Positions 1-8,956 of a DNA stretch of 64,000 bases are shown piece after piece. This DNA comes from Haloarcula sp. DT43. Lineage in GTDB: Archaea > Halobacteriota > Halobacteria > Halobacteriales > Haloarculaceae. How positions within the stretch are numbered: position 1 is the stretch's first letter; each line of letters opens with the position of its first letter. The DNA is taken from the NCBI RefSeq assembly GCF_037078405.1, contig NZ_JAYMGZ010000002.1, positions 310,001-374,000 of the forward strand, in the 5' to 3' direction. The notes beneath the pieces are model-generated. The model was not told the origin of the DNA. It ran no database searches and worked only from the letters and a program-made list of their open reading frames with translations. The translations under genes and the position numbers were made by a program.

Positions 1-770
1 GGCACGACGTCGACGGGGTCCCCGACGGCCAGTTCCGCGCCGCGGTCGGCCTCGGGGACGCGGGCGATGAGCATCAGTGTGTAGCAGTGGTCGAAGGCGT
101 CCCGGTCGGCCCACTCCGGAAACGTCTCCCGCCGGCGTTCGACGAACCGCTCCCGGAACCCCGGCGTTTCCTCGCCGGTGTCGGGGTCCCGCTGGGGGAC
201 CACGCAGCGACCGCAGGGAGTCACGCCCTCGAACCGGACGCCGCCGGCCCGGAAAGCGGGGGCGTCCGCGCCGACGAAGCGGTCCTCCCAGAACGCCGGG
301 ACGCCGCCGACCTCAACGTTCGCCCGGAGTCGCCGTCGCAGGCCGTCGACGGTCACGGCGTCGAACCACGACGCCACGGTTTCCAGCGTCGCAGTGCTGA
401 TAACCGACGGCCCCATCTCGCGGCGGTCGACGTAGCCCAGCGTCTCGTCGCGCTCGACGGTCAGGGTCACGTCGAAGAACGCACCGAGCCACTCTGCCGC
501 TTCCGAACGGGCGCGCTCGTCCCGGAGGTCGAACACTGCGCTGTCGCCGTCGGTCGTGACCGAGAGCGTTCCCGTGTCGGGGTCGTAGTCGGCGTCGACG
601 TCGTGGACGCGGTCGGTCCGCTTGCCGTTGACCACGTCGCCGCCGTCGTCGAACATGGCGAACTCGCGGTCGTGTGCTAGCGTGCCGCCCGGCCGTATCG
701 ATACCGATTCGCAGTCCATGCCGTCCAGCGCCTTGACGGGGTAGACGGTGAGTCGCTCGACGTGTGCCAC
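1..770 (-). CDS. MOSC-domain protein (3' end outside window)
   Basis: The start is a GTG at 770 and the reading frame runs off the left edge of the window, so the C-terminus is missing. The N-terminus, VERLTVYPVKALDGM, is the MOSC N-terminal beta-barrel pattern. It is followed by a conserved stretch with GVTPCGRCVVPQRDP, which contains the cysteines typical of the MOSC domain of MOCO sulfurase, mARC and YcbX-like proteins. Such proteins handle sulfur or the molybdenum cofactor; the substrate cannot be told here. It is divergent from the permease gene that begins at 938. Codon use is typical of the window. The family call is firm, the exact role is not. Confidence 0.85.
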   Translation of the reverse strand, partial: MAHVERLTVYPVKALDGMDCESVSIRPGGTLAHDREFAMFDDGGDVVNGKRTDRVHDVDADYDPDTGTLSVTTDGDSAVFDLRDERARSEAAEWLGAFFDVTLTVERDETLGYVDRREMGPSVISTATLETVASWFDAVTVDGLRRRLRANVEVGGVPAFWEDRFVGADAPAFRAGGVRFEGVTPCGRCVVPQRDPDTGEETPGFRERFVERRRETFPEWADRDAFDHCYTLMLIARVPEADRGAELAVGDPVDVV

Positions 771-937
771 TGTCACCGGGTTCGGCGGCCGGGCCTATAG
801 CAGTGTTCCGTTCCCGCCCGCAAGCGAAATCGACACGACGGCGTCGCCCCGTCGGAACCCGGAACGACAGCGGGTGTTCGGCCAATCCTCTGAACGATAC
901 TATTACGTATCGACTGGAGCAATCAGTTGCCAGACGA

Positions 938-3271
938 ATGGTTGAGCACACCCGAACGCTAGATTTCAAGATCGCGTTCGCAATCGGGCTGGGGACGATG
1001 ATCGCCGCCGGGATCTTCTCCCTGTCGGGTACCGCCGTCGCAGCGATTGGTTCGAGCGCCGTCATCGCGTTCGTCATCGCCGCCGTCATCGCGGGCGTCA
1101 CCGCCGCCGCCTACTCCGAGTTCGCGTCGGTCTACTCCGAGAACGGCGGCGGCTACCTCTTCTGCTCGCGGACTTTCGAGGACCGGGACCTGCTGACCTA
1201 CAGCATCGGGATGTCGCTGTTTCTCGGCTACACCGGCACGACGGCGTTCTACCTCGCGACGATGGACGAGTGGGTCGTCCGGTTCATCCTCCCCGAAGCG
1301 CTTCACTTCCTGCCCCACGGCACCGCCGGCGTGACGACCGCGGTCCTGCTCGGCGTCCTCAACGCCCGCGGGACCGAGGAGAGCGGGAGCTTCCAGCTCA
1401 TCGTCACGGGCGCGAAGGTCGCCGTCCTGCTCGCGTTCATCGGCGGCGCGTTCGCCTTCCGTGGGCCCTCGGCGGCCGTCGGTACGTTCGCCGGAAACTT
1501 CGGCGGCGGCCCGGTCGACATCCTCGCGATATCCGCACTGGCCTTTATCACCTTCTTCGGCTTCTCGGCCATCGCGGCCAGCGCCGGCGAGATAATCAAG
1601 CCCAAGCGGACCGTCCCGCGCGCCATCGCCGCGAGCATCATCACGGTCACCGTCCTCTACGCGTTCGTCATCGTCGCGATGGTGAACTCCCCGATTCCCG
1701 CGGAGGTCATCGCACAGGAGGGCGAGACGGCGATGGGTCGGGTCGCCGCCTCGTTCCTCGGGAGCATCGGCGAGAGCCTCATCGTCGCCGGGGCCATCTT
1801 CTCGATGGTCTCGGCCTCGAACGCGTCGATACTCGCCGCCAGCAGCATCGGCTCGCTGATGGGGACCCGCGGGCAGGCTCCCCGGCGGTTCTCGCGCATC
1901 CACCCCGACTACGGGACTCCCTCCTGGAGCGTGGCGACCGCGACGGCGACCATCGTCGCGCTCATCGTGTTCTTCATCGCGCTGTTCCCCGCCGAGGGCG
2001 GCCTGCTGGGCGGGCTCGGCCTCCACCTGGGGCTGAACGCCCTGACCGGCTTCGCGACGCTGAACCTCCTGTTGCCGCTCGCCGTCGTCAACGTCGCGCT
2101 CATCTACTCCCGGCGGCGGTTCCCCGACATCACGCGGGGCTTCCGCGTCCCCGGCGTCCCCGTCGTCCCGGTCATCGGTGTGCTGGCGAACCTCGGGCTC
2201 ATCTACAACCTCCCGACCAAAGGCGTCGTGACTGGACTCGTACTGACGGGCGCGATGGTCGTCGTGTACCTCGCCTGGGGCGGCGCGCCGGAGACCGAGG
2301 ACCTGCTTCGGGAGGTGGTTCCGGAGACGCCAGCGTCGAGTGCGGCGACAGCAGGAGCCGAGGCCGAATCGGTCGCCGGGGCCGGCGGCTTCCGGGTCCT
2401 CGTCCCCGTCGCACGCCCGGACCGGGCCGCCCGCTACGTCGAGCTCGCCGCGGCGCTGGCGAAGGTGTCCGACGAGGACCCCATCGTCCACGTCCTCAAC
2501 GTGACGCAGGTGCCCGACCAGACGCCCTGGGAGTCCGTCCAGGACACTGCGAAGGCACGAACCGAGCGCATCCGGTCGGAACTGGGGGACGACTACGGCG
2601 TCGACCTCCTCATCGAGGGCCACACCTGCCGCGACGTGGCCTTCGACATCCTCCAGACGGCGCGCGACGACGACGCCGACCTCATCCTCATGGGGTATCC
2701 CGAACGCCATCAGGACGTGACCGAGACCGTCGAGCACGAGGCCCCCTGCGACGTGTTCTTCGCCGACAAGACCACGTCCGCGGACGACCTCGGCGTCATC
2801 AACATCGGCGCGGGCGGCGGCCCCCATCACCAGGCCGTGCTCCCGCTCGTGAACGCGCTCGGTCAGTTGGGGAGCGACCTCCACCTCATCAACGTCAGCA
2901 CCGACGACGAGGGGGCAAACGAGGCGTCGGGGACGACGCTCGACGCGCTCGAAGGCGTCGAGACGACGCAGGTCCACAACGTCCGGGCCGGCACCGTCGC
3001 GGACGGCCTCGTCGAGACCGCGGCGGAGAACGGCGGCGTGCTGGTCATCGGCGCGTCCCGGGACCGCTGGCTCAGACAGGCCCTGTTCGGGAGCACACCG
3101 GACGAGGTCATCGCGCTGGCCGCCGACCGGGACGTGCCGGTCCTCGTCTACGCCAGCCAGACCGGCGTCTCCGGCCGGCTGAGCGAGCGGCTGTTCCCGG
3201 TCACGCGGTACCTCAGAAAGCGGCTGTCGCGGTCGGGCCGGAAACAGGGGTCCAGCCCCGACTGGAACTAG
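938..3271 (+). CDS. APC-superfamily amino acid permease fused to two universal stress domains
   Basis: This 777-residue protein has two parts. Residues about 1-470 form a hydrophobic transporter with about 12 membrane segments, beginning with a segment containing GLGTMIAAGIFSLSG, the APC-family TM1 signature that binds substrate. Residues about 485-615 and 617-745 look like two UspA-type cytoplasmic domains (for example FRVLVPVARPDRAARY and the segment ending VLVIGASRDRWLRQALFG). I chose ATG 938 because upstream codons in the same frame have no family similarity and lie in the divergent promoter region. The role is likely amino acid or cation-coupled uptake tuned by nucleotide binding to the Usp domains. 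The substrate is unknown. Confidence 0.9.
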   Translation: MVEHTRTLDFKIAFAIGLGTMIAAGIFSLSGTAVAAIGSSAVIAFVIAAVIAGVTAAAYSEFASVYSENGGGYLFCSRTFEDRDLLTYSIGMSLFLGYTGTTAFYLATMDEWVVRFILPEALHFLPHGTAGVTTAVLLGVLNARGTEESGSFQLIVTGAKVAVLLAFIGGAFAFRGPSAAVGTFAGNFGGGPVDILAISALAFITFFGFSAIAASAGEIIKPKRTVPRAIAASIITVTVLYAFVIVAMVNSPIPAEVIAQEGETAMGRVAASFLGSIGESLIVAGAIFSMVSASNASILAASSIGSLMGTRGQAPRRFSRIHPDYGTPSWSVATATATIVALIVFFIALFPAEGGLLGGLGLHLGLNALTGFATLNLLLPLAVVNVALIYSRRRFPDITRGFRVPGVPVVPVIGVLANLGLIYNLPTKGVVTGLVLTGAMVVVYLAWGGAPETEDLLREVVPETPASSAATAGAEAESVAGAGGFRVLVPVARPDRAARYVELAAALAKVSDEDPIVHVLNVTQVPDQTPWESVQDTAKARTERIRSELGDDYGVDLLIEGHTCRDVAFDILQTARDDDADLILMGYPERHQDVTETVEHEAPCDVFFADKTTSADDLGVINIGAGGGPHHQAVLPLVNALGQLGSDLHLINVSTDDEGANEASGTTLDALEGVETTQVHNVRAGTVADGLVETAAENGGVLVIGASRDRWLRQALFGSTPDEVIALAADRDVPVLVYASQTGVSGRLSERLFPVTRYLRKRLSRSGRKQGSSPDWN

Positions 3272-3292
3272 CTCGGTCCCGCGTGCGATGCC

Positions 3293-3841
3293 TTATCGGT
3301 GAATCTCGACCGATTCGAGCAGCATCTCCTCGGTCGGCGCGTCGTTGCGGTCGGTGTCGACGCTGCCGATGGACTCGACGACGTCCATCCCGTCGACGAC
3401 CGTCCCGAAGACGGCGTGTTTGCCGTCGAGGTGGGGCTGGGCGTCGAGGGTGATGAAGAACTGCGAGCCGTTGGTGTTCGGGCCGCTGTTGGCCATGCTG
3501 AGCACGCCCGGGCCGTCGTGGGTGAGGTCGTCGTGGAACTCGTCGTCGAAGGAGTAGCCGGGACCGCCGCGGCCGGTGCCGGTCGGGTCGCCCATCTGTA
3601 TCATGAAGTCGTCGATGACGCGGTGAATCTCGACGTCGGTGTACAGCGGGTCGATGCGCTTCTCGCCGGACTCGGGGTCGGCCCACGCGCCGGTCCCCGG
3701 GCCGATTTCGGTCCCGTCGTAGTCGTCGGCCCCCTCGGCCAGGCCGACGAAGTTCTCGACGGTGGTCGGCGCGCGCTCGTCGTACAGTTCGACTTCGATG
3801 TCGCCCGCTGTCGTGTGGAGAGTCGCGGTCAGGTCGCTCAT
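3293..3841 (-). CDS. Cyclophilin-type peptidyl-prolyl cis-trans isomerase
   Basis: This is a 182-residue single-domain cyclophilin with no signal peptide, so probably cytoplasmic. Family landmarks are [19 protein letters not shown] at the N-terminus, [19 protein letters not shown] around the catalytic region, and [16 protein letters not shown]. These match the peptide-binding and catalytic blocks of the family. It would speed proline isomerisation during protein folding. The start at [10 protein letters not shown] was chosen because about 44 further upstream codons are arginine-rich and unlike the family. It is convergent with the permease gene; the 3' ends are about 20 bp apart. Confidence 0.93.
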   Translation of the reverse strand: MSDLTATLHTTAGDIEVELYDERAPTTVENFVGLAEGADDYDGTEIGPGTGAWADPESGEKRIDPLYTDVEIHRVIDDFMIQMGDPTGTGRGGPGYSFDDEFHDDLTHDGPGVLSMANSGPNTNGSQFFITLDAQPHLDGKHAVFGTVVDGMDVVESIGSVDTDRNDAPTEEMLLESVEIHR

Positions 3842-3937
3842 ACCCGGTCGGAGGGAACCACGGCAGAAAAGCCTACCCACTGACCGAGAGTTCAAGTACC
3901 GGGACGCGGGCACCCCCGCCGTGTCCTGACGAGTGAC

Positions 3938-3976
3938 CGCGTGGCGTCCAGCGGGTGTCCGACACGCCGCCACGCG
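3938..3976. repeat. Perfect 9-bp inverted repeat with nested inner dyad
   Basis: The arms CGCGTGGCG (3938-3946) and CGCCACGCG (3968-3976) are perfectly complementary. The 21-nt spacer contains a second dyad, GTGTC and GACAC (3955-3965). It lies between the end of the alpha/beta hydrolase gene and the start of the cyclophilin gene, both on the minus strand. It could form an RNA stem or be a protein site. There is no poly-T tract, so it does not look like a normal archaeal terminator. Confidence 0.35.
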
Positions 3977-4008
3977 CCGAGACGTGTCGGCTGTTCGCTA
4001 TTCTGCGG

Positions 4009-4941
4009 CTACGGCAGGTGCGACAGTAGCAGGTCCGACACCCGTTCGGGGGCGTCGAACTGGACCCAGTGGCTCGCCGCCGGGAGCCGCTCGACCCGAC
4101 AGTCCGGCACCCATTCGTCGAGGTCCCGTGTCAGAGCCAGCGAGAGCGCGTCGTCTTGCACGCCCCAGACGAGGAGCGTCGACGCCGTCACCGGGCGGTC
4201 GCCGACGCCGCCCTGCGTGAGCGTTAGTTTCGCGTTCCGACGGGCGAGCGCCCGGTAGTAGTTGACCGCCGCGGTGAGCGCTCCGGGCTGTCCGAGCGCC
4301 CGCTTGTACCGCTGGACGTCTGTCTCGGTGAACGCGTCCGGGCGGGTCGGCCCGTCGGTCAAGAGACGGTCAACCGTGGCGAACCCGTTCCGGCGGAGGC
4401 TGGCCTCCGGAAGCACGGGTAGCTGGAAGAACAGCACGTACCACGACCGCAGGAGCTGGTCGACCGAGCGGCGGAGTTCGCGCTCGTAGGCCGACGGGTG
4501 GGGCGCGTTCAGGACCGCCAGCCGGTCGACGACTTCGGGCCGGTCGATGGCGGTCTGCCAGGCCACCAGCCCGCCCCAGTCGTGGCCGACCACGTGGGCC
4601 CGCTCGCGGCCGAGCGCCGAGACGAGGCTGGCCACGTCGGCGACCAGTTCGTCGATGTGGTAGGCGGCGACACCGTCGGGCTTGTCAGAGTGGTTGTAGC
4701 CCCGGAGGTCCGGCGCGACCACGCGGTAGCCGGCGTCGGCGAGCCGCGGGAGCTGGTGCTTCCAGGCGTACCAGAACTCCGGAAAGCCGTGCAACAGGAC
4801 GACGAGGTCGCCGTCCGGCGGCCCGGCGGTCACGGTGTGGAGCCTGATGCCGTTGGTGTCGACCAGGTCGTGGATGCCGGGGGTCTCCGCGGCGGGGACT
4901 GTCCACCCCGTGCCGTCACGAGCGCTGGCGTGTTGTCCCAT
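4009..4941 (-). CDS. Alpha/beta hydrolase, epoxide hydrolase-like
   Basis: This 310-residue protein has the epoxide hydrolase pattern. The oxyanion motif HGFP is at residues 51-54 and is followed by EFWYAWKHQLPRLADAGYRV and APDLRGYNHSDKP. The nucleophile elbow is VVGHDWGG with the likely nucleophile Asp121. The catalytic histidine is in AASHWVQFDAPE near the C-terminus. Having Asp as nucleophile fits epoxide hydrolase or haloalkane dehalogenase rather than esterase. The cap region (about residues 145-215) would set the substrate, which is unknown. No signal peptide is seen. It is upstream of the cyclophilin gene on the same strand with a 167-bp gap, so co-transcription is uncertain. Confidence 0.88.
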   Translation of the reverse strand: MGQHASARDGTGWTVPAAETPGIHDLVDTNGIRLHTVTAGPPDGDLVVLLHGFPEFWYAWKHQLPRLADAGYRVVAPDLRGYNHSDKPDGVAAYHIDELVADVASLVSALGRERAHVVGHDWGGLVAWQTAIDRPEVVDRLAVLNAPHPSAYERELRRSVDQLLRSWYVLFFQLPVLPEASLRRNGFATVDRLLTDGPTRPDAFTETDVQRYKRALGQPGALTAAVNYYRALARRNAKLTLTQGGVGDRPVTASTLLVWGVQDDALSLALTRDLDEWVPDCRVERLPAASHWVQFDAPERVSDLLLSHLP

Positions 4942-4991
4942 CGAACCGCCTTCGCCCGCGCCGTAGAAGTGCGTTCCGTTCCGCTGTCAGG

Positions 4992-6077
4992 TTAGAAGTC
5001 CCTGAGGTCCTCGAGCGTGTCGCCGGCGCTGCCGTCGGCAATCGCATCGCGGGCCTGTTCGAGGCCGGCACGAATGCTGTCGGCGTCCTCGCGGGCGTAG
5101 ATGCGGAGCGCGGCGTTGAGCGCCACGGCGTCGGCGAAGCCGTCCTCGCGCTCGCCGGTCAGTACGGCCTCGGTTATCGCCGCCGACTCCTCGGCCACAT
5201 CCTCGACCTGCAGGTCCTCGCTCTCGATGTCCATGCCGTACTCGCCGGTCCGAATCTCGAAGTCCGCGATGTCCTCGTCGTCGGACTCGTCGCCCGCGAC
5301 GGGCCACTCGGCGACGATGGTCTCTCCGGGGCGGACGTCATCGTAGCCCTCCATCCCCTGGAAGAACAGGGCCCGTTCGAGGCTGCTGGTCTCGGACTGG
5401 ACGAGCGTGCGGACCATCTTCTTCGCGAAGGCCAGGTGGTAGAAACTGCCGAGGTGAACGCTGGCGTCGGCCGGGTTCGCCAGCGTCTCGACGGTGTTGA
5501 CGAAGGTCCGGACGCCCATCTGGTCGCGGCGGTCGAACAGGGCGTCGATGCCGGGGTTGAACGCGGGCTGGTAGTAGAAGCCGAAGCCAACGTCGTCGAC
5601 CATGTCGGCGCTCTCCTGGGGCTCGATTTCGGTTCGGACGCCGAGTTCGTCCAGGACGTGCTTGTAGGCGTCCTGCTTCTGTGTCGGAACGCGGTCGCCG
5701 GAGTGAACGGCGACGGGCGTGCCGGCGGCGGCGGCGACGACGCCAGCGGCGACGCCGAGAATCGCCGAGCGACCCTTTCCGTCGTAGTTGGCTCCGCAGT
5801 CGACCGGGTCGGCGTCCGGGGCCGCTGTCTCGACCGACTCCTCGGCCATCACGTCGACGTACCCGCCCAGTTCCTCGGGGGTGTTGCGCTTCCAGCGATT
5901 GGCGAGCCAGAACGAACCGAGCGTGGTGTGGTCGGGTTCGCCGGCGAGGATTCGCTGGAACGCCTCCCGGGCTTGGTCGCGGGTCATGTCGTCGGCCGAC
6001 TTCGGTCCCGAACCGATGACCTCGGTCACGAGTCGTTTGAGCGGCCATTCGCCGTACTCCCGGGTCGCTTGTGCCAT
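4992..6077 (-). CDS. Anthranilate phosphoribosyltransferase-like (TrpD/TrpD2 family) protein
   Basis: This 361-residue protein matches the nucleoside phosphorylase/TrpD fold. An N-terminal helical domain (about residues 1-80, with EAFQRILAGEPDHTTLGSFW) is followed by the larger domain. That domain has CGANYDGKGRSAILGVAAG and VAVHSGDRVPTQKQ in the places where TrpD binds phosphoribosyl pyrophosphate. The usual TrpD sequence HGNRxxSS is replaced by HSGDRVPTQ, so the acceptor is probably not anthranilate. No other trp genes are nearby. It is a stand-alone gene divergent from the fused ahbA-ahbB gene. Function beyond the family is unknown. Confidence 0.75.
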   Translation of the reverse strand: MAQATREYGEWPLKRLVTEVIGSGPKSADDMTRDQAREAFQRILAGEPDHTTLGSFWLANRWKRNTPEELGGYVDVMAEESVETAAPDADPVDCGANYDGKGRSAILGVAAGVVAAAAGTPVAVHSGDRVPTQKQDAYKHVLDELGVRTEIEPQESADMVDDVGFGFYYQPAFNPGIDALFDRRDQMGVRTFVNTVETLANPADASVHLGSFYHLAFAKKMVRTLVQSETSSLERALFFQGMEGYDDVRPGETIVAEWPVAGDESDDEDIADFEIRTGEYGMDIESEDLQVEDVAEESAAITEAVLTGEREDGFADAVALNAALRIYAREDADSIRAGLEQARDAIADGSAGDTLEDLRDF

Positions 6078-6186
6078 GGAAACGTGTTCGGGCCAGAGTT
6101 CAAAAGCCCCTGTGTTTCGTTCTCAATTTGTGGGAACCAGCGACGGTCCCGAAAGGGATACACTACTTGGTGCCCAATGATACGCA

Positions 6187-7224
6187 ATGAGTCTCAAGTC
6201 GGGTGAGTGGCGCGAGCGCATCGACGAGGTCGACGCCGCGCTCATCGACGAGTTCCAGAGCGACTTCCCGATTCGGGAACGCCCGTTCGAGGCCGTCGGC
6301 GAGACGCTGGGGGTCTCGGCGGCGACGGCGCTCGACCGGGTCGAGGCGCTCCGTGACGACGGCATCTTCCGTCGCTTCGGCCCGGTGCTCAATCCGCCGG
6401 TCATCGGCTCCTCGACGCTGGCTGCCGTCAGCGCCCCCGAGGACCGCTTCGACGAGGTCGCCGAGGTAATCAACGGGTACCGGCAGGTGAACCACAACTA
6501 CGCCCGCGACCACGAGTGGAACATGTGGTTCGTCGTCACCGCGGGGTCACGACAGCGCCGCGACGAGATTCTGGCCGAAATCGAGGAGCGAACCGGCTGT
6601 TCGGTGCTCGTCTTGCCGATGTTGACCGACTACTACATCGACCTGGAGTTCCCGGTCGTCAACGGCGACCGCTTCGCCCGGGAGAGCCTGGAGGCGACCG
6701 ACGCCAGCGCCACGCGGATAAGCGAGGACGCCGCCGCCGACCTCTCGGACTTGGACCGCCGATTGCTGCTGGAAATCCAGACCGGTTTCCCGCTCGTCGC
6801 AACCCCTTACCGGGAGGTGGCGGCGGCCGTCGACGCCGACGTGGCGGACGTGCTCTCGGCCATCGAGCGCCTCCAGCGGACCGGCTGTATCAAACGCATC
6901 GGCTGTGTCGTCAACCACATCGTCACCGGGTTCGACAACAACTGCATGGTCGTCTGGGACGTGCCGGACGACGCGCTCGACGAGCGGGGGGAGGCCGTCG
7001 GCGAACTCCCGTACGTCACGCTCTGCTATCACCGGCCGCGCCGCCAGGACCAGGACTGGCCGTACAACCTCTTTACGATGATTCACGGCCGCGAAGCGGC
7101 GGTCGTCGACGAGAAGATTGACGAACTCGCGGCCGAGCACCTGCCCTACGACCACGACCGGCTGTACTCGACGGCGACGCTCAAACAGACCGGGGCGCGC
7201 TACGACGACATCGTCGGCCAGTAG
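6187..7224 (+). CDS. ahbA-ahbB: Fused siroheme decarboxylase AhbA-AhbB
   Basis: This 345-residue protein consists of two Lrp/AsnC-like halves (about residues 1-165 and 170-345). Each half has a winged-helix-like N-part and a RAM-like C-part. The second half has the sequence LCYHRPRRQDQDWPYNLFTM, typical of AhbB/NirL-type siroheme decarboxylases, and the first has YARDHEWNMWFVV, the matching block of AhbA. In archaea AhbA and AhbB form the enzyme that decarboxylates siroheme to didecarboxysiroheme in the alternative heme pathway. Such genes are often mislabelled as Lrp transcription regulators. No other heme gene lies next to it. The call is strong; the catalytic state is inferred. Confidence 0.85.
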   Translation: MSLKSGEWRERIDEVDAALIDEFQSDFPIRERPFEAVGETLGVSAATALDRVEALRDDGIFRRFGPVLNPPVIGSSTLAAVSAPEDRFDEVAEVINGYRQVNHNYARDHEWNMWFVVTAGSRQRRDEILAEIEERTGCSVLVLPMLTDYYIDLEFPVVNGDRFARESLEATDASATRISEDAAADLSDLDRRLLLEIQTGFPLVATPYREVAAAVDADVADVLSAIERLQRTGCIKRIGCVVNHIVTGFDNNCMVVWDVPDDALDERGEAVGELPYVTLCYHRPRRQDQDWPYNLFTMIHGREAAVVDEKIDELAAEHLPYDHDRLYSTATLKQTGARYDDIVGQ

Positions 7225-7269
7225 GGCGGCCGGAACCCTTTTGCAATTCTGTTATAAATGTGCTAGCTA

Positions 7270-7869
7270 ATGTCAAAGAGTCGGCCAGCGACGGTCCTCG
7301 TCGTCGACGACGAACGGGCGGTGGCCGACGTGTACGCGGAGCAGTTGCAGGACCGGTACACGGTCGAGACGGCCTACAGCGGCGAAACTGCCCTCTCGAA
7401 ACTGGACGCCGCGGTCGACGTGGTCCTGCTGGACCGCCGGATGCCGGACCTGTCGGGCGACGAGGTGCTGTCGGCGATACGCGAGAAACGCCACGACACG
7501 CGCGTGGCGATGGTGACCGCCGTCGACCCGGACTTCGACATCATCGAGATGCCCTTCGACGATTACGTCATCAAACCGGTGTCGGGGGCGGACCTGGTCG
7601 AGACCGTCGAACAGTTGCTCCTGCACGCCGATTACGAGGAACGCCTGCGCGAGTGCTACTCGCTCACGGCGAAATACGCCGCACTGGAGGCCTCGAAACC
7701 ACCGTCGGCCCTCGCAGAGAACGAGGAGTTCACCGAACTGAAGGCCGAACTCGCGGAGGTCCGGGCGGAACTCGACGACATCACGGACTCGTTCGACGCC
7801 ACGGACTTCGAGATGCTGTTCCGGGACTTCGAGACGGCCGACTCGGCCCCGGACAGCACGCAGTCCTGA
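7270..7869 (+). CDS. HalX-domain response regulator
   Basis: This 199-residue cytoplasmic protein has a receiver domain at residues 8-115: acidic pair in LVVDDERAV, phospho-acceptor Asp55 in [13 protein letters not shown], and conserved Lys in VIKPVSG. A C-terminal HalX helical domain (about 120-190) begins with [20 protein letters not shown]. HalX proteins are haloarchaeal signal proteins without a classical DNA-binding output. No kinase is adjacent, so its partner is unknown. The ATG at 7270 gives the normal receiver N-terminus. It lies 45 bp after the siroheme decarboxylase gene. Confidence 0.92.
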   Translation: MSKSRPATVLVVDDERAVADVYAEQLQDRYTVETAYSGETALSKLDAAVDVVLLDRRMPDLSGDEVLSAIREKRHDTRVAMVTAVDPDFDIIEMPFDDYVIKPVSGADLVETVEQLLLHADYEERLRECYSLTAKYAALEASKPPSALAENEEFTELKAELAEVRAELDDITDSFDATDFEMLFRDFETADSAPDSTQS

Positions 7870-7954
7870 CGTGAGTCGGCGGCCGGTTCGGCACTCACGG
7901 CGACCCGCCCGACCTTCCGAAAGCACTAACCGATTCTCTTCCATAGAGTGGGCA

Positions 7955-8884
7955 ATGAGTCAGCAACTCCCGGACGTGCAGGCGTCGAGTCCGGACGTAA
8001 CGGTCGGTCTCAATCGCGTCGGTGTGACGGGCGTCGAGAAGCTCGTCAAACTGGGGCGTCGTGACCGCGACCCCATCGTGCTCATGGCGGAGTTCGAAGT
8101 GTTCGTCGACCTGCCGTCCTGGCGAAAGGGTGCCGACATGTCCCGCAATATGGAGGTCATCGACGAGACGCTGGAGACCGCCGTCTCGGAAGAGGCCTAC
8201 CGGGTCGAGGACGTCTGTGGCGACGCTGCCGAACTCCTGCTGGAGAAACACGACTACACGACGAAAGCGGAGGTCCGGATGGAAGCGGAGTACGTCACCC
8301 ACGAGTCCACGCCGGCCTCCGGGATGCCCACGCAGTCGACCGCCGACATCATCGCCTCGGCGACGGCGACGGAGGACGGGACGAGCGAGGAAATCGGTGC
8401 CCGCGTCACCGGGATGACTGTCTGTCCGTGTTCCCAGGGGATGTCGGCCTCCCGCGCCCGCGAGACGCTCCAGCAACTGGACGTCGACGACGACGTCATC
8501 GAGGAGTTCCTCGAAACCAACCCGCAGGCCGGCCACTCACAGCGGGGCCACGCTACGCTCACCGTCCAGAGCGAGGGCGCGCCCGAGGTCGACCTGAACA
8601 AACTCATCGAGGTCGCCCGCGACTCGATGAGCGCACGCATCTACAACCTGGCGAAGCGGCCCGACGAGGACCACATGACCTACGAGGCCCACAAGGACGC
8701 CAAGTTCGTCGAGGACTGCGTCCGCGCCCTCGCTGAGGGCGTCGTCGAGACGTTCCCGGACCTGCCGGACGACGCCGTCGTGACGATGAAACAGTCCAAC
8801 GACGAGTCCATCCACCAGCACAACGCTCACGCCGAGCGGGTGGCGCAGCTGGGCGATTTGCGGCAGGAAGTCAGCGAGGACTGA
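7955..8884 (+). CDS. mptA: GTP cyclohydrolase MptA (FolE2-like)
   Basis: This 309-residue enzyme of the GTP cyclohydrolase IV/FolE2 family makes 7,8-dihydroneopterin 2',3'-cyclic phosphate from GTP. In archaea that is the first step to the methanopterin- or folate-type pterins. The metal-binding cysteine region [15 protein letters not shown] is near residue 155, and a conserved acidic-histidine block [15 protein letters not shown] is near the C-terminus. The start is ATG 7955 ([15 protein letters not shown]); the extra upstream codons of the frame are arginine-rich and not family-like. It is a single gene. The chemistry is from established knowledge of MptA; metal identity is not visible. Confidence 0.95.
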   Translation: MSQQLPDVQASSPDVTVGLNRVGVTGVEKLVKLGRRDRDPIVLMAEFEVFVDLPSWRKGADMSRNMEVIDETLETAVSEEAYRVEDVCGDAAELLLEKHDYTTKAEVRMEAEYVTHESTPASGMPTQSTADIIASATATEDGTSEEIGARVTGMTVCPCSQGMSASRARETLQQLDVDDDVIEEFLETNPQAGHSQRGHATLTVQSEGAPEVDLNKLIEVARDSMSARIYNLAKRPDEDHMTYEAHKDAKFVEDCVRALAEGVVETFPDLPDDAVVTMKQSNDESIHQHNAHAERVAQLGDLRQEVSED

Positions 8885-8956
8885 GCCCAGCGACGTCCTC
8901 GGAAATCTGTGCGGAGGGCGCAGCGACCCGCGCAACGGCGGTCGCTCGCCACGCAG

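Noticed and set aside
959-2977. 670-codon minus-strand frame opposite the permease-Usp gene
   Set aside because: Composition is low complexity (Asp, Arg, Gly, Val) and the permease on the plus strand explains the codon periodicity.
6187-7224. Lrp/AsnC transcription regulator
   Set aside because: The protein has two Lrp-like halves and the siroheme decarboxylase blocks near LCYHRPRRQDQDWPYNLF, so an enzyme is a better call.
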